The position numbers were made by a program, and so were the translations under genes. A DNA stretch of 64,000 nt from Salinispirillum sp. LH 10-3-1 (GTDB taxonomy: Bacteria; Pseudomonadota; Gammaproteobacteria; Pseudomonadales; Natronospirillaceae), in NCBI RefSeq assembly GCF_030643825.1, contig NZ_CP101717.1, forward strand, positions 3,183,673 to 3,247,672. The letters are read 5' to 3'. Positions within the stretch are counted from its first letter, which is position 1, and every line of letters starts with the position of its first letter. Under the pieces are notes generated by a model, which ran no database searches, had not been told where the DNA came from, and worked only from the letters and a program-made list of their open reading frames with translations. Below are positions 43,582-54,543 of the stretch, in pieces.

Positions 43582-45341
43582 CTGAGCACCACATTGTTCA
43601 AAGCGTCTTTTAGATCTGCTTGCTTAAAGGGCTTGGTCAGGTACTGATCCATGCCAGCAGCAAGACAGCGTTGGCGATCACCAAAGAGGGCATTAGCGGT
43701 CACGGCAATGATGTGCTGATGTGGCCAACCCAGGTCACGCTCGTGTTGTCGGATGGTCTCAGTGGCCGAAAAGCCATCGAGGACTGGCATATGGCAGTCC
43801 ATCAAAATAACGTGGTACGGCCCATTTTCCATAACCCGCTCAATGGCCGTAGCACCGTTATCGGCGACGTCGACATCAATAGACATACGGCCCAACATCT
43901 TACGCAATACCATCTGGTTCACTTCATTATCTTCTGCGACCAGGACCCGCAAGCCATCGTAACGCATAAGATGACCAACACGATTATCTACGCTAGGCGC
44001 CTTACCGGCCCCCAAACTGACCGTTAATACGAAGCGCGCCCCCCCTGCCGAGGTTGGTTCAAAACGGAGATCGCCCGACATCATACGGGCCAAGCGCCGA
44101 CTCAATGCCAAGCCCAAACCAGTTCCGCCAAACTCACGCGTAGTGGATACGTCGGCCTGACTGAACTCGGCAAACAGCGAGGGGACAAAGTGTTCAGCCA
44201 CCCCAACGCCCGTATCTTCTACCTCAATGCGCAAATTTATCTGCTGAGCCAAAGAAACATCCGCTCGGACGCGCAGAGTAATGTGGCCACTGGCAGTAAA
44301 CTTCACGCTGTTACTGAGCAAATTCAGAATGACCTGCTGCAAGCGATGCCAATCACCGTGGGCATACGCCGGTATATTAGGCGCCAATTCCAGATGAAAC
44401 TCCGTACTGGTATTTCGACGCTGGCGCAACATCGCCTGCACCAGTCCTTCCATGTCCTGCAGCGAACGCGCCAACTCAAAATCCTCCGATTCCAGCTGAA
44501 ATTGTTCCGCTTCGATCTTCGACAAGTCGAGAATATCGCTGATGTGTTTCAGCAGATTATCGGCGGTTTGGCTCAGAGTATGGAGGTAACTGGTTTGTTT
44601 CTTGTCCAGCACGGTGTCTTGCAGCAGTTCAGTCAGGCCAATAATGCCATTCAGTGGGGTGCGCATCTCATGACTCATGTTGGCCAGAAAGCGACTTTTT
44701 GCATCATTGGCGCTCTCAGCCATTAAACGCAGACGATTGGAGCGCCGTACTTCGACGATGATGATCAGGGAGTACAGGACAATAATGATAAAGCCTGCCG
44801 CCAGCAAGCCAACGATCCATTGGTAGTTGTCTTGCAGCTTGGCCAAGGCCAAGCTGGAAGATTCCGACGCGCTGTACAGATAGTCTTGCGACAACTGAAA
44901 TAACCGACTTTCAAACTGGCGGAAGTAGCCAAGCAACTCAATGCCATGCGCTTGATCCAAATTAGCCACAATGGGCAGCAGATCCTCCAGTTCACGCTTC
45001 ATATCGGCAGTGGCATTTAACAGTTGCTCATGCGAGTCGGGCAAAATCGCCCGCGCCGAGACAGCACGCACCAGATCCAACCGATGCAGTAAAATGTCGA
45101 GCCGCAATTTAACTTGGCCTAGCTGATCGGTTTCAGGGGTGGCGATGAATGCGTTCAGGGCGAATAGAAAACGCTGATTTTCCAGCTCCAAGCGTGATAC
45201 GTTCCACGACAATTCGTCTTGTCCTACAGCGGCAACGGTGTCTATCTCCTGCTCGACGCGCCACAAGCCTACGATGATCAAACAGATCAACAGTAGGCTC
45301 AGGCTGCCTAGGATGGAGAAGCGCACCCACCGCCATGTCAT
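43548..45341 (-). CDS. Membrane-bound hybrid histidine kinase
   Basis: The 597-aa kinase has membrane helices at about residues 8-30 and 180-203 enclosing a ~150-residue helical periplasmic sensor. The cytoplasmic part has HisKA ([20 protein letters not shown]), ATPase motifs ([38 protein letters not shown]) and a receiver ([31 protein letters not shown]). The start at 45341 overlaps the stop of the exported protein gene upstream (ATGA), so that protein is probably its partner. Its output regulator is not in the window. Confidence 0.9.
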   Translation of the reverse strand: MTWRWVRFSILGSLSLLLICLIIVGLWRVEQEIDTVAAVGQDELSWNVSRLELENQRFLFALNAFIATPETDQLGQVKLRLDILLHRLDLVRAVSARAILPDSHEQLLNATADMKRELEDLLPIVANLDQAHGIELLGYFRQFESRLFQLSQDYLYSASESSSLALAKLQDNYQWIVGLLAAGFIIIVLYSLIIIVEVRRSNRLRLMAESANDAKSRFLANMSHEMRTPLNGIIGLTELLQDTVLDKKQTSYLHTLSQTADNLLKHISDILDLSKIEAEQFQLESEDFELARSLQDMEGLVQAMLRQRRNTSTEFHLELAPNIPAYAHGDWHRLQQVILNLLSNSVKFTASGHITLRVRADVSLAQQINLRIEVEDTGVGVAEHFVPSLFAEFSQADVSTTREFGGTGLGLALSRRLARMMSGDLRFEPTSAGGARFVLTVSLGAGKAPSVDNRVGHLMRYDGLRVLVAEDNEVNQMVLRKMLGRMSIDVDVADNGATAIERVMENGPYHVILMDCHMPVLDGFSATETIRQHERDLGWPHQHIIAVTANALFGDRQRCLAAGMDQYLTKPFKQADLKDALNNVVLSHPPDSQRFSM

Positions 45342-45805
45342 TGGCGAATATCCAAGGCTTTCAACTGCCACACAGCCCAGCCACGGTGGGCGCGATCGTT
45401 CAATTCAGGGCGTTCGGTAAACGGGAACAGCAGCCAAAATGGTCCATAATTGCGCACCGGCATCAGCTCGCCATTGCGAGCAAACCCCAAAAAGGCATCT
45501 GCCGCCACCAACTCCATCAGGGGAGCTTCAATGCGATAGTCGTTCAATGCCGTCAGCGCTAATACGCCCTGCTCGGGACTCACACCCATGTACTCCAGCA
45601 AGCTGGCCAAATATATTCCTTCAAACTCGTCCTCCGTATCCGTCCAGGGTGTCCCGGTATGCAGCGTTTCGGCTTTGATCGCACGTAGGTTTTCAACTGA
45701 CATCCTGTCCTCTACCCCATCCACTGTCACCACTATACTGGCAGCGGTTGCAGGAAGGCCAACCATCATGGTCAACCACAGTAAGTATGCACAGGTTTTC
45801 AGCAT
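45338..45805 (-). CDS. Exported molybdopterin-binding-fold protein, probable sensor partner
   Basis: The 155-aa protein has a signal peptide ([22 protein letters not shown]). The domain resembles the oxidoreductase molybdopterin-binding fold, with [57 protein letters not shown]. The cofactor-ligating Cys of sulfite oxidase/YedY enzymes is not seen, so it is likely a ligand-binding relative rather than an enzyme. The start at 45805 has GAGGAACTG upstream; stop and kinase start overlap by 4 nt. Confidence 0.75.
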   Translation of the reverse strand: MLKTCAYLLWLTMMVGLPATAASIVVTVDGVEDRMSVENLRAIKAETLHTGTPWTDTEDEFEGIYLASLLEYMGVSPEQGVLALTALNDYRIEAPLMELVAADAFLGFARNGELMPVRNYGPFWLLFPFTERPELNDRAHRGWAVWQLKALDIRQ

Positions 45806-45892
45806 CAGTTCCTCTTTTTTCTTGTTGATTGTATTCGATGCCGATCCTTGGCGCCGCATTCTTGCAATAAGCATGCAATCGCGTTGATTAGT

Positions 45893-46564
45893 TTAGTCCA
45901 AAGGCCACGCCAATGTCTCGGGATGCAACCAGTCTTTCGGCCATTGTTCAATCATTGTCCAATCTTGGGGGCCTATATCCGCGGTAATTTTGAACGGCGT
46001 GCCCTGCCATAGAAAACTGAGCTGATACGCATGCAGATAAAGGCGGGGCGCAGCTGCGCCACCGTAGCGAGTATCTCCCAGCAAGGGTGCACCCAGTGCC
46101 TTCATGGCAACACGAATTTGATGGGTCTTACCAGTAATTGGGCGCAACAAAATGGCGCGCTGGCCATTGCCGAGACCCGCCGACTTAAAATACGTGCGGG
46201 CGGGATTGGTGCGCCCCGCTGATAACTTCCAGCTACCTTGACGGGCCTTCACTTGGTCACCCATGACCAAGCCCTCTTTTTTACTCGGCTTGCGCGCCGT
46301 CACCGCCCAATAGTACTTCGCCACGGCACGGCTCGTGAACAACTGGCGAAATTGTTCAGCAGCAGCCGCAGAGCGCGCCAGCAGCAGCACGCCGGACGTC
46401 CCTTGGTCCAACCGATGCACCAAGTGCAACTGTTCACCGGCAGGCATTAGCCTGAGTACGCCCCGTTGCTCATCGGTGTCCTGTACCGGCACCCCAGATG
46501 GCTTGTAGACAGCCAGCCAATCGGGATGCTCGAACAGGGTGACAATGCTGGCAGTCACCGTCAA
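45893..46564 (-). CDS. RluA-family pseudouridine synthase (TIGR01621-like)
   Basis: The 223-aa single-domain enzyme has the catalytic Asp motif [16 protein letters not shown] near residue 50, followed by [11 protein letters not shown] and [19 protein letters not shown]. It has no S4 domain and matches the short RluA-like TIGR01621 group. It isomerises a uridine in rRNA or tRNA; the site is unknown. Its start overlaps the transaldolase stop by 4 nt. Confidence 0.88.
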   Translation of the reverse strand: MTVTASIVTLFEHPDWLAVYKPSGVPVQDTDEQRGVLRLMPAGEQLHLVHRLDQGTSGVLLLARSAAAAEQFRQLFTSRAVAKYYWAVTARKPSKKEGLVMGDQVKARQGSWKLSAGRTNPARTYFKSAGLGNGQRAILLRPITGKTHQIRVAMKALGAPLLGDTRYGGAAAPRLYLHAYQLSFLWQGTPFKITADIGPQDWTMIEQWPKDWLHPETLAWPLD

Positions 46565-47508
46565 ATCAAACCGGCCAGACGCTCGCGTAACAACACAAAG
46601 TCGGCGTGGAATTGGCGGATACCCTGTGCGAGTTTCTCCGTCGCCATGGCGTCTTCGTTCATCTGCCAGCGAAAGGCTGCTTCATCCAGCTTCACGCGCT
46701 CCAGCCTAGGCACTGCCACTGGGTTCAGTTTACGCGCCAGATGACCTTCATCTGCTGCCAGTTCGGCCAACAAGGCGGGGCTGATGGTCAAGCGATCACA
46801 GCCTGCCAACTGCTCGATCTCGCCCATGCTGCGGAAACTGGCTCCCATGACCACAGTGGGGTAGTTGAAGGTTTTGTAGTATTGGTAGATGCGGGTGACC
46901 GACAGCACACCGGGGTCTTCTCCCGGGGCAAAGTCACGCCCTTCCGCAGCCTTGTACCAATCCAGAATACGTCCCACGAACGGCGAAATCAGGAAGGCTC
47001 CGGCTTCTGCACAAGCGACGGCTTGGGCAAAGCTGAATAGCAAGGTGAGGTTACAACGAATCCCTTCTTTTTCCAGTTGCTCGGCGGCTTTAATGCCTTC
47101 CCACGTCGAAGCAATTTTAATCAAGATGCGATCACGCGACACACCCTGGTCTTCGTACAAGGCAATCAGGTGACGCGCTTTGGCGAGCGTGGCTTCGGTA
47201 TTGAACGACAGGTGCGCGTCCACTTCGGTCGATACATAACCGGGTACCACCTTGGTCAGTTCACGCCCGAAGTTCACCGCCAGCTTATCCATGGCCAGAG
47301 TCAACTTCTGTTCCGCTGATGCGCCTGCTCGGCGACCATAAGCCAGGGCATCGTCCACCAGATGTTGATATTCGGCCTGTGCCGCAGCCTTAAGAATGAG
47401 CGACGGATTGGTCGTCGCATCCTGCGGCTGATAGACCGAGATTGCGGCAAAATCACCGGTATCGGCTACTACGGTGGTGAAGCTTTTGAGCTGCTCCAGC
47501 TTATTCAT
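46561..47508 (-). CDS. tal: Transaldolase
   Basis: Transaldolase transfers a dihydroxyacetone unit in the non-oxidative pentose phosphate path. The 315-aa protein has the TalB layout: [34 protein letters not shown], the Schiff-base Lys in [13 protein letters not shown] (near residue 132), [19 protein letters not shown] and [25 protein letters not shown]. It is the first gene of a two-gene operon with the pseudouridine synthase. Confidence 0.96.
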   Translation of the reverse strand: MNKLEQLKSFTTVVADTGDFAAISVYQPQDATTNPSLILKAAAQAEYQHLVDDALAYGRRAGASAEQKLTLAMDKLAVNFGRELTKVVPGYVSTEVDAHLSFNTEATLAKARHLIALYEDQGVSRDRILIKIASTWEGIKAAEQLEKEGIRCNLTLLFSFAQAVACAEAGAFLISPFVGRILDWYKAAEGRDFAPGEDPGVLSVTRIYQYYKTFNYPTVVMGASFRSMGEIEQLAGCDRLTISPALLAELAADEGHLARKLNPVAVPRLERVKLDEAAFRWQMNEDAMATEKLAQGIRQFHADFVLLRERLAGLI

Positions 47509-47641
47509 AGGTACTCCTTGCGACGCTAATTAACGGTGGAAAATTGTAGTAATTATCGATCTGGTTTGCTTTGAGAATACCAGAGCATCCCGTGCGTCCC
47601 GAAGGATTTTATTGCAAATGTTTTCAACGCCCCTCTGCCGC

Positions 47642-47647
47642 TATAAT
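47642..47647 (+). promoter_or_regulatory. -10 hexamer upstream of the acyltransferase gene
   Basis: TATAAT at 47642-47647, 32 bp before the ATG at 47680. No strong -35 is visible at 16-18 bp. Confidence 0.4.
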
Positions 47648-47679
47648 AGGTCGACTTAGATTCTAGGGCTCACATCGGC

Positions 47680-48465
47680 ATGACACCGTTTTTATCGCAC
47701 TGGCCTCGGCCACTGAAAGCCGTCGTATTCCGCCTCGCGGGCATTCACCAGGGGAATCAACTGCTTGCCAAGGCTGCCGCTCGGGCGAAAAATGGCGAAC
47801 ACTTTATTGGCAGCCTGTTGGCTGGACAACGAATTGAGGTAACCGTATCCGGGCGAGAACATCTAGAGAGCGTGCAGCACAGCGGCTACTTGGTCGCTGG
47901 GAATCATCCACATGGGTTGCTCGATGCGCTTGCTCTAGCGACCCTCGCTGAACAGCAAAATAAACACTTCGACATGCTGGCACGACATTTTCTGACTATT
48001 TTTGAAGACCTCAGACCGCACCTGTTGCCGTTAAAAATCAATCGGGATCGCAGTGCTCAGAACGGTCGCTTGCAGCTTGATAACGCCATCAACAGCTTAC
48101 ACCAGGGCAACGTGGTGGTAATTACACCGGCTGCGCATTTAAGCTTACCCGCTGAACACGGCGCTCCAGCATTCGATGCACCGTGGCGCTCTGGCGTGGT
48201 GCGCATTGCACGCGCCGCAGCGGTACCGATTGTGCCCGTAACGGTACAGATGAAGATCCCCACTTGGACCTATCGAGCCCATCGCATACACCCTATTGTG
48301 CGTTCCATCGTGCAGGTGTGGTCGGTATTACTACGGCGACGCGAGCAGATTCACCTAATGGTACACCCGCCTGTGCGGCCTGAGGATTTGGCCGAATGGG
48401 ACGACCAACAGGCTACCGAGCGACTGCAGAATACGGTATCCGAGCCGCTACGGCGCTCAGGGTAA
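47680..48465 (+). CDS. PlsC-like 1-acylglycerol-3-phosphate acyltransferase family protein
   Basis: The 261-aa protein has the acyltransferase block I as VAGNHPHGLLDALALA (a variant of NHx4D), block II region FMLARHFLTIF, block III VVVITPAAHLSLPAEH in place of the usual FPEG, and block IV VPIVPVTVQM. It probably acylates lysophosphatidic acid or another glycerolipid. The altered motifs leave the substrate open. Its 3' end overlaps that of the convergent symporter gene by 9 nt. Confidence 0.8.
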   Translation: MTPFLSHWPRPLKAVVFRLAGIHQGNQLLAKAAARAKNGEHFIGSLLAGQRIEVTVSGREHLESVQHSGYLVAGNHPHGLLDALALATLAEQQNKHFDMLARHFLTIFEDLRPHLLPLKINRDRSAQNGRLQLDNAINSLHQGNVVVITPAAHLSLPAEHGAPAFDAPWRSGVVRIARAAAVPIVPVTVQMKIPTWTYRAHRIHPIVRSIVQVWSVLLRRREQIHLMVHPPVRPEDLAEWDDQQATERLQNTVSEPLRRSG

Positions 48466-49365
48466 GCGCAACGCCAGATGATCGCGGCGGGCCCAGAAGC
48501 CTGCCAGCGTAAGCCCGCTGACCAGATGCCACACGCCCCAGAAAGCGGTAATGATCATCATGCCGCCTTGATTAGGAAAGAAGTTGAACAGGATGATCAA
48601 GCCCAGGCCTGAATTCTGAATACCGACCTCCAGCATCACTGCGCGTCGGTCTGCCGTGGGCAGCTTCAACAGTTGCCCAGCACTCCAACCGATGCTCAAC
48701 GCCACAGCGTTGTGCAAAATGACAAAACCGGCAAACAGCGTGAAATATTGCAGGAAGAGTTCGCCGTTATTGCCCAAGGCAATACCGACAAACAACAGGA
48801 AGATCAACAGGCTGAGTTTTTTCAGCCAAGGTTCAATGCGCGCACTGATGGCCGGTAAGTAATTACCGACTAGCATGCCCAGCAAAAGGGGGATGCCAAG
48901 CACCATAACAATCAATTGCAGAATCTGCACACCATCGACTTGAATCGAGCTGAGCAATTCACGCGTACCGGGGTTAACGCTGCCCCAGAAGGTGAAGTTG
49001 AGCGGGGTAAAGATCAATGCCGCCACGCTGCTGGTCGCGGTCATGCTGACCGATACTGCAACATTGCCGCGAGACATCCACGTCATCACATTCGAGAAAG
49101 ACCCACCGGGGCAGGACGCCACCAGAATCATACCGAGCGCGATGCCCGGGTCCATTGGCACCAGCACCGTCAACAAGCACGTCAGCGCGGGCAGCAACAT
49201 GAACTGCGCCACCAGCCCCGACAACGGGGCCTTGGGCGCACGGAAGACACGCGTAAAGTCAGCGGGCTTCAAACCGAGCGACACACCAAACATCATGGTC
49301 GCCAGGATGACATTCAACAGCCGCTGACTGTTGGGATCAAATGCAATGCGCACTTCGTCGAGCAT
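48457..49365 (-). CDS. Bile acid:sodium symporter family (BASS) transporter
   Basis: The 302-aa protein has about nine or ten membrane helices and the BASS signatures MMFGVSLGLKPADF, GMILVASCPGGSFSNVMTWMSRGNVAVS and EVGIQNSGLGLIILF. Relatives co-transport organic anions with sodium, such as bile acids, pantoate or pyruvate; the substrate here is unknown. Confidence 0.9.
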   Translation of the reverse strand: MLDEVRIAFDPNSQRLLNVILATMMFGVSLGLKPADFTRVFRAPKAPLSGLVAQFMLLPALTCLLTVLVPMDPGIALGMILVASCPGGSFSNVMTWMSRGNVAVSVSMTATSSVAALIFTPLNFTFWGSVNPGTRELLSSIQVDGVQILQLIVMVLGIPLLLGMLVGNYLPAISARIEPWLKKLSLLIFLLFVGIALGNNGELFLQYFTLFAGFVILHNAVALSIGWSAGQLLKLPTADRRAVMLEVGIQNSGLGLIILFNFFPNQGGMMIITAFWGVWHLVSGLTLAGFWARRDHLALRLP

Positions 49366-49392
49366 GCACTACCTCACTGCAACGTGAACGCC

Positions 49393-51210
49393 TTACTGTG
49401 GACGAGGAGCGCTATTAGGCTTACCTTTACGCGGCGCACGCTTGGCTTTGAAATCACCTTTTGGGGCACCACCTTTGTAGTCACCTTTTGGTGGGCCTTT
49501 GCGATCCGGGCGCGGACCACGGCTGGCGCCGCCTTCAGACTTACCTACGAAGCTGAGCTTCATCGGCTGCTGACGCACGCGGACCTTACCCAGGTGCGTT
49601 TGCATTTCTTTTGGTAAGCCTTCCGGCAAGTCGATCAAAGAGAACGTGTCGTGCATCTGGATCTTACCGATGAACTGGTTCTGAATGTTGGCTTCGTTGG
49701 TGATGGCACCGACGATATCGCCCACGTTCGCCCCATGATCGCGACCCACTTCAATGCGGTAACGGTCGAAAGACTGTGGCTTACCGCCACTGAAACCGGC
49801 ACCGCCGCCTTCACGCTTGTCACGGAATGACTTCTCTTCACGCCCGGCGATAAAGCCGTTATCCAATGCTTGGAAAGTACTCGCAACATCCAGAGGACGC
49901 TCTTTTTGTGCCAAGAACAACAAGGCAGCACTCAGGGTACGCAGGTCGGTATCAATACCTTCTTGCATCTGCTCGGACAAGCCGATGAAATACGTCAGGT
50001 CTTCATTGGTGATGGCGCTGGCCAGAGACTCACGGAAAGACTCCACGCGCTGCGCGGCAATCTCTTCGCCGGTAGGCAATTCGCGCTTGTCCAGCGGACG
50101 ACCTGCGGTGCGCTCGATGGCTTGCAGCAAACGACGTTCACGCGGTGCAACCAGCATAACCGCACGGCCGGTGCGGCCCGCACGGCCGGTACGACCTACA
50201 CGGTGTACGTACGATTCGGTATCCAATGGGATGTCGTAGTTCAGTACCAGCTCAATACGCTGTACGTCCAAACCGCGCGCCGCAACGTCGGTCGCCACGA
50301 TGATGTCGATCTGGCCTTCTTTCAACTGACGGATGGTCGCTTCACGGTGTTGCTGGCTCAAGTCACCGTTCAGGGGTGCACACTCGTAGCCGCGTGACGA
50401 CAGCTTTTCTGATAATTCAATGGTCGCCGCCTTAGTACGGGCGAAGATGATCGCCGCATCAAAGTCTTCGACTTCCAGCAAACGGGTCAAGGCGTCCAGC
50501 TTCTGATGGGGCTTCACAATTACAAAAGACTGATTGATCTGCGCCAAGCTGGTTTCGGTGGCTTGAATCTTCACATGGACCGGATCAGTCATGTATTTCT
50601 TCGTGATACGGGCGATTTCTGGCGGCATGGTCGCCGAGAACATGGCCACCTGACGGCCTGCCGGGCAGGCTTCAATGATAGTGGTCACGTCGTCGATAAA
50701 GCCCATACGCAGCATTTCGTCGGCTTCGTCGAGCACCAGCGCTTGCAGGTTGCTTAGGTCAATACGGCCGCGTTCCATGTGGTCCATCAAACGACCAGGG
50801 GTAGCCACAACAACCTGCGGGCCACGCTCTAACTGGCGCAACTGGGTGGAATAGTTCTGGCCCCCGTAGATAGGCATGACGTGCAGGCCTTTCATCTGAC
50901 GAGCATAGGAACCAAAGGCTTCGGATACCTGAATCGCCAGTTCACGCGTCGGGGCCAATACCAGTACCTGCGGCTTGGCCATTTTCAGGTCAATACGGGC
51001 CAACAATGGCAAGGCGAACGCACCGGTTTTACCGGTACCGGTTTGTGCCTGACCCAGAATGTCACGGCCTTCCAAAATAGGGGGAATGGCTTCGGCTTGG
51101 ATCGGTGACGGAATCTCGTAGCCCAGATCGGCCACGGCGCGCACCAGCGACTCGGGCAAGCCCAATTCAGCAAAATTCAAAGGGGTTTTTACAGCGGATG
51201 TATCAGTCAT
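49393..51210 (-). CDS. deaD: DEAD-box RNA helicase DeaD/CsdA
   Basis: This cold-shock RNA helicase assists ribosome assembly and RNA decay. The 605-aa protein has the Q motif FAELGLPESLVRAVADLGY, motif I AQTGTGKTGAF, motif II VLDEADEML, motif III FSATMPPEI, motif V ATDVAARGLDV and motif VI HRVGRTGRAGRTG. A DbpA-type RNA-binding domain (about residues 480-560) and a basic Gly/Lys-rich tail follow. Start at 51210 (MTDTSAVKTPLNF); the open frame extends 25 codons upstream, more likely leader sequence. Confidence 0.94.
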   Translation of the reverse strand: MTDTSAVKTPLNFAELGLPESLVRAVADLGYEIPSPIQAEAIPPILEGRDILGQAQTGTGKTGAFALPLLARIDLKMAKPQVLVLAPTRELAIQVSEAFGSYARQMKGLHVMPIYGGQNYSTQLRQLERGPQVVVATPGRLMDHMERGRIDLSNLQALVLDEADEMLRMGFIDDVTTIIEACPAGRQVAMFSATMPPEIARITKKYMTDPVHVKIQATETSLAQINQSFVIVKPHQKLDALTRLLEVEDFDAAIIFARTKAATIELSEKLSSRGYECAPLNGDLSQQHREATIRQLKEGQIDIIVATDVAARGLDVQRIELVLNYDIPLDTESYVHRVGRTGRAGRTGRAVMLVAPRERRLLQAIERTAGRPLDKRELPTGEEIAAQRVESFRESLASAITNEDLTYFIGLSEQMQEGIDTDLRTLSAALLFLAQKERPLDVASTFQALDNGFIAGREEKSFRDKREGGGAGFSGGKPQSFDRYRIEVGRDHGANVGDIVGAITNEANIQNQFIGKIQMHDTFSLIDLPEGLPKEMQTHLGKVRVRQQPMKLSFVGKSEGGASRGPRPDRKGPPKGDYKGGAPKGDFKAKRAPRKGKPNSAPRPQ

Positions 51211-51525
51211 GCGAGGTCTCTCATTAAATAGCCCCATGCGGGCAAGGTCAGGTCGACCCATGCGCACAATGGTTAAAGAGAGCACTCAGTCGACAACGAT
51301 CCCGGGCTGGCAGTCATGCCAAAAGCGGGACGCGGATTCTACAGGAAAGGATAGCAGAAAGCGGCAATTATTTTGGATATGTTGACCGACGAACGAATTG
51401 CGAGGTGTTTTTAAACAAATACTGTTTTTAAAAAACAATGAATGAGCGGGGGTTTAGAGGCTAGAAAGGGCTTTCATGGAGAACCGAGGCTGATCACAGC
51501 CTCGGCTTGGGTGCTGTATCTGAGC
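51211..51525. other. deaD leader and intergenic region
   Basis: These 315 bp hold the upstream region of deaD and the end of the outer-membrane gene. It includes a repeat of TGTTTTTAAA (near 51406 and 51423, about 18 bp apart) that could be a promoter or operator element, and the terminator listed at 51484. Long leaders are usual for cold-shock RNA helicases. No gene was recognised. Confidence 0.35.
51484..51505 (-). terminator. Terminator hairpin after the outer-membrane protein gene
   Basis: CCGAGGCTG-ATCA-CAGCCTCGG, a perfect 9-bp stem 21 bp after the stop of the gene at 51526. The following bases on the minus strand are TTCTCC, a weak T-tract. Confidence 0.65.
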
Positions 51526-52491
51526 TTACAGACGCAGGAAGTTTTTCACTTGCAGGCTGATGGTGTTGGTCGCATTGCTGTTTTCGCCAGCTAATACTGT
51601 GGAATAACCCAATTGGAATTCCATCGGCAGCGCCCACTGGGTGAAGAACACACTGACGCTCGGTCCGACTGCGACGCTCCAGCTTTCTTCGTTAGCTGCT
51701 GACACATTGCCATTCACTTCGGTTTCGCCAGTCATAGTATAGGTGACGGGCAAACCAAAGCTGGTGCGAATACCATTGGCCATGTTCATGGTGTAGTTGG
51801 CTTCGGCTTCGAAAATCATTTCGGTGCCGTATTGTACTTTGGCATCTTCAACTGAAAAAACTCCAACACCCTCAACCACCTGCACTCCAAAATCTTGAGT
51901 TGTCTCCAAAAAAACAGATGTTTGATTGTATAAATTAATATAGAAGTTTTCAGTGATTATTAGGTCAAACGACGTGCGTGCGCCCAAGCCCCAAGCTCCG
52001 CGGTCTGTTCTTTGCGGTCGGAAATCGTCACTCGCTAGAGCATTAGATCGCTCCGCATCGGCATCATAACTCGACGTCGGAATCTTGATACCCGGCGTGA
52101 TGGCTAAACGCATGCTATCACTGCGCGACAGACCACTAGATCCCAGCAACTGAATTTTGGCACCGACAAACAAATCGTTCGCACCGCTTAAATCAATACT
52201 TTCTTCATCTGCGACACCACCGGACAATACGTAACCTGGCGCCCATTGCACACCGGCAGTCAACCAATCTGTAACACCATACTCCAGTGCCAACGACAAT
52301 GTGTTAACGGTAACCTTGCCAAATTGTGGGTCTGCAGTACTACCATCGCTTTCGAAAACAGAATCGATCGTAGTAATAGACGGCGCAATAGTAGTACGCA
52401 GTACACCTTGCGGTAATACATTGGCGTCATCAGCAAAGACAGGAATGGCCAAACCAGCCAGCAGCGGAAGTGCGATAGCCTTTCTTAACAT
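51526..52491 (-). CDS. Outer-membrane beta-barrel protein (phenol meta-degradation transporter-like)
   Basis: The 321-aa protein has a signal peptide (MLRKAIALPLLAGLAIPVFA). The mature part has alternating beta strands (for example LEYGVTDWLTAGVQWAPGYVL, RLAITPGIKIPTSSYD, FGLPVTYTMTG) ending in Leu after SLQVKNFLRL. This resembles the outer-membrane proteins annotated as MetA-pathway-of-phenol-degradation type. The cargo is unknown. The start at 52491 follows a good hydrophobic signal; the frame is open 40 codons further upstream without meaning. Confidence 0.75.
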   Translation of the reverse strand: MLRKAIALPLLAGLAIPVFADDANVLPQGVLRTTIAPSITTIDSVFESDGSTADPQFGKVTVNTLSLALEYGVTDWLTAGVQWAPGYVLSGGVADEESIDLSGANDLFVGAKIQLLGSSGLSRSDSMRLAITPGIKIPTSSYDADAERSNALASDDFRPQRTDRGAWGLGARTSFDLIITENFYINLYNQTSVFLETTQDFGVQVVEGVGVFSVEDAKVQYGTEMIFEAEANYTMNMANGIRTSFGLPVTYTMTGETEVNGNVSAANEESWSVAVGPSVSVFFTQWALPMEFQLGYSTVLAGENSNATNTISLQVKNFLRL

Positions 52492-52686
52492 GCGTTTTCT
52501 CCAGATTTTTATATTTGTTGTATGCGGGGTAGATCCCCTATCTGGTACCATAGCGCACAATCGGTGACGCCCTCCAAGCTCTAGACGCTTCGCGTATCGA
52601 TTGAGCAACAATTAGGCAGCAAAGCCACGCTGAGCCGCCTAATCATTGCCAATAACGCTTAAACAATGGCTTAGCCGTTTTAGGCT

Positions 52687-53448
52687 TTACGCTTTCACCT
52701 TGTACCCCGTTTTAAAAATCCATCCGATCACGGCGAGGCAGATCAGCATAAAGAGTGTGATCATGCCCAAGCTGACGCCCACCGCCACATCCGACACACC
52801 GTAGAAGCTCCAACGGAACCCGCTGATCAGGTACACCACGGGGTTAAACAGCGTAATGGTTTGCCACACCGGTGGCAGCATGCTGATGGAGTAAAAGCTA
52901 CCGCCCAGAAAGGCCAGCGGGGTGACGATCATCAAGGGCACGATTTGCAGCTTCTCGAAACCATCGGCCCACACGCCAATGATGAAACCCATCAAACTGA
53001 AGGTCAGGCTGGTCAGCACCAAGAAGCCGAGCATGATGAACGGATGCTCGATGCTGTAGTCCACGAACAAGCGTGCCGTGAGCATGATGATAAAGCCGAG
53101 CACAATCGACTTGGTCGCCGCCGCACCGACGTAACCAATCACGATCTCCAGTGGCGACACCGGAGCCGACAAAATCTCATAAATGGTGCCGGAGAACTTC
53201 GGCATATAGATGCCAAAGGAGGCATTGGAAATACTTTCCGCCATCAGTGTCATCATGATCAAGCCGGGAATGATGAAGGCGCCGTAACTGACACCGTCGA
53301 TCGCGGTCATCTGCGAGCCAATGGCGGCTCCGAATACGACAAAGTAGAGTGACGTCGAAATGACCGGCGAGGCAATGCTTTGAAACAGCGTGCGCAAGGT
53401 ACGGCCAAGCTCATAACGATAGATCGCGAGTACACCTTGGGCGTTCAT
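52687..53448 (-). CDS. ABC-2 type exporter permease (YadH-like)
   Basis: The 253-aa membrane protein has six helices and the ABC-2 permease signature region [31 protein letters not shown]. It pairs with the ATPase at 53445-54395, with overlapping stop and start (ATGA). Homologues of YadGH-type pairs export drugs, lipids or polysaccharide; the substrate is unknown. Confidence 0.9.
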   Translation of the reverse strand: MNAQGVLAIYRYELGRTLRTLFQSIASPVISTSLYFVVFGAAIGSQMTAIDGVSYGAFIIPGLIMMTLMAESISNASFGIYMPKFSGTIYEILSAPVSPLEIVIGYVGAAATKSIVLGFIIMLTARLFVDYSIEHPFIMLGFLVLTSLTFSLMGFIIGVWADGFEKLQIVPLMIVTPLAFLGGSFYSISMLPPVWQTITLFNPVVYLISGFRWSFYGVSDVAVGVSLGMITLFMLICLAVIGWIFKTGYKVKA

Positions 53449-54395
53449 GCGGTGGCTCCTTCTGCGGAATCAGAAACAAGGCTGACGAAGATGTCTTCCA
53501 GTGAACTTTGCGTGGTGTGCAGATCGGTGACGTCGATGCTTTGGTTCTGTAAGGCGCGCAGCAAGGTCGGAATGCTGTGCGCGTCATTTTGCGCGTCGTA
53601 GGTGTACACCAAAGTATGGCCTTCGGCTTCCAACGTCAGCGCAAAGGGTGCCAGGGCGTCGGGCAAGGCGTTCATGGGCTGCGCAAGCTGCAGGGTTAAC
53701 TGCTTCTTACCCAGCTTTTGCATCAAGGCGGCTTTGTCTTCCACCAGCATGATCTCACCTTTATTGATGACGCCAATGCGGTCGGCCATTTCCTCGGCTT
53801 CTTCGATGTAGTGCGTGGTCAAAATGATGGTGACGCCTTTTTCGCGCAGCTTGCGAATCATCAGCCACATGTCGCGCCGCAGCTCCACGTCCACACCCGC
53901 GGTTGGCTCGTCAAGAAAGAGGATTTCCGGTTCATGCGCTAAGGCCTTGGCGATCAACACGCGGCGCTTCATGCCGCCCGACAAAGCAATGATCTTGCTG
54001 TCTTTCTTGTCCCACAGCGACAGGTCACGCAGGATCTGCTCCAAATAGGCCCGGTCGGGCTTCTTGCCAAACAAGCCGCGACTGAATTGCACGGTGTCCC
54101 ACACTTTCTCAAAGATGTTCACCGCCAATTCCTGCGGTACCAAGCCAATTTTCTCTCGGGCCGCTCGATAGTCGCGCACCACATCCATGCCGTCGGCCAG
54201 AACCCGACCGTCACCGGGGTTCACGATACCGCAAATAATGCTGATAAGGGTGGTTTTGCCCGCACCGTTCGGGCCAAGCAAAGCAAAGATTTCACCCCGT
54301 TTGATGTCCAAATTAATGTCTTTCAGCGCCTGAAAGCCGGATGGGTAGGTTTTACTCAAACCCTGCACAGCTATTATTGGAGAGGCGTCCGCCAT
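53445..54395 (-). CDS. ABC exporter ATP-binding protein (YadG-like)
   Basis: The 316-aa ATPase has Walker [13 protein letters not shown], signature [16 protein letters not shown], Walker [14 protein letters not shown] and H-loop [12 protein letters not shown]. The C-terminal extension (residues 225-310) is usual for YadG/NodI-type exporters. It forms a two-gene operon with the permease. Confidence 0.93.
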   Translation of the reverse strand: MADASPIIAVQGLSKTYPSGFQALKDINLDIKRGEIFALLGPNGAGKTTLISIICGIVNPGDGRVLADGMDVVRDYRAAREKIGLVPQELAVNIFEKVWDTVQFSRGLFGKKPDRAYLEQILRDLSLWDKKDSKIIALSGGMKRRVLIAKALAHEPEILFLDEPTAGVDVELRRDMWLMIRKLREKGVTIILTTHYIEEAEEMADRIGVINKGEIMLVEDKAALMQKLGKKQLTLQLAQPMNALPDALAPFALTLEAEGHTLVYTYDAQNDAHSIPTLLRALQNQSIDVTDLHTTQSSLEDIFVSLVSDSAEGATA

Positions 54396-54543
54396 GTTCT
54401 ATCCCTACGGTGAGTGGAAAGCGCAAGCAGTGTTGCAAGGATAGGGTGACCCGTCAACAGAGTGAATGTGTTCCGCAGAACAAGACGTGATCAACTAAAC
54501 TCAAGGATGGTCTACCCATTTCTAACACCATCGGAGGTTTTCT

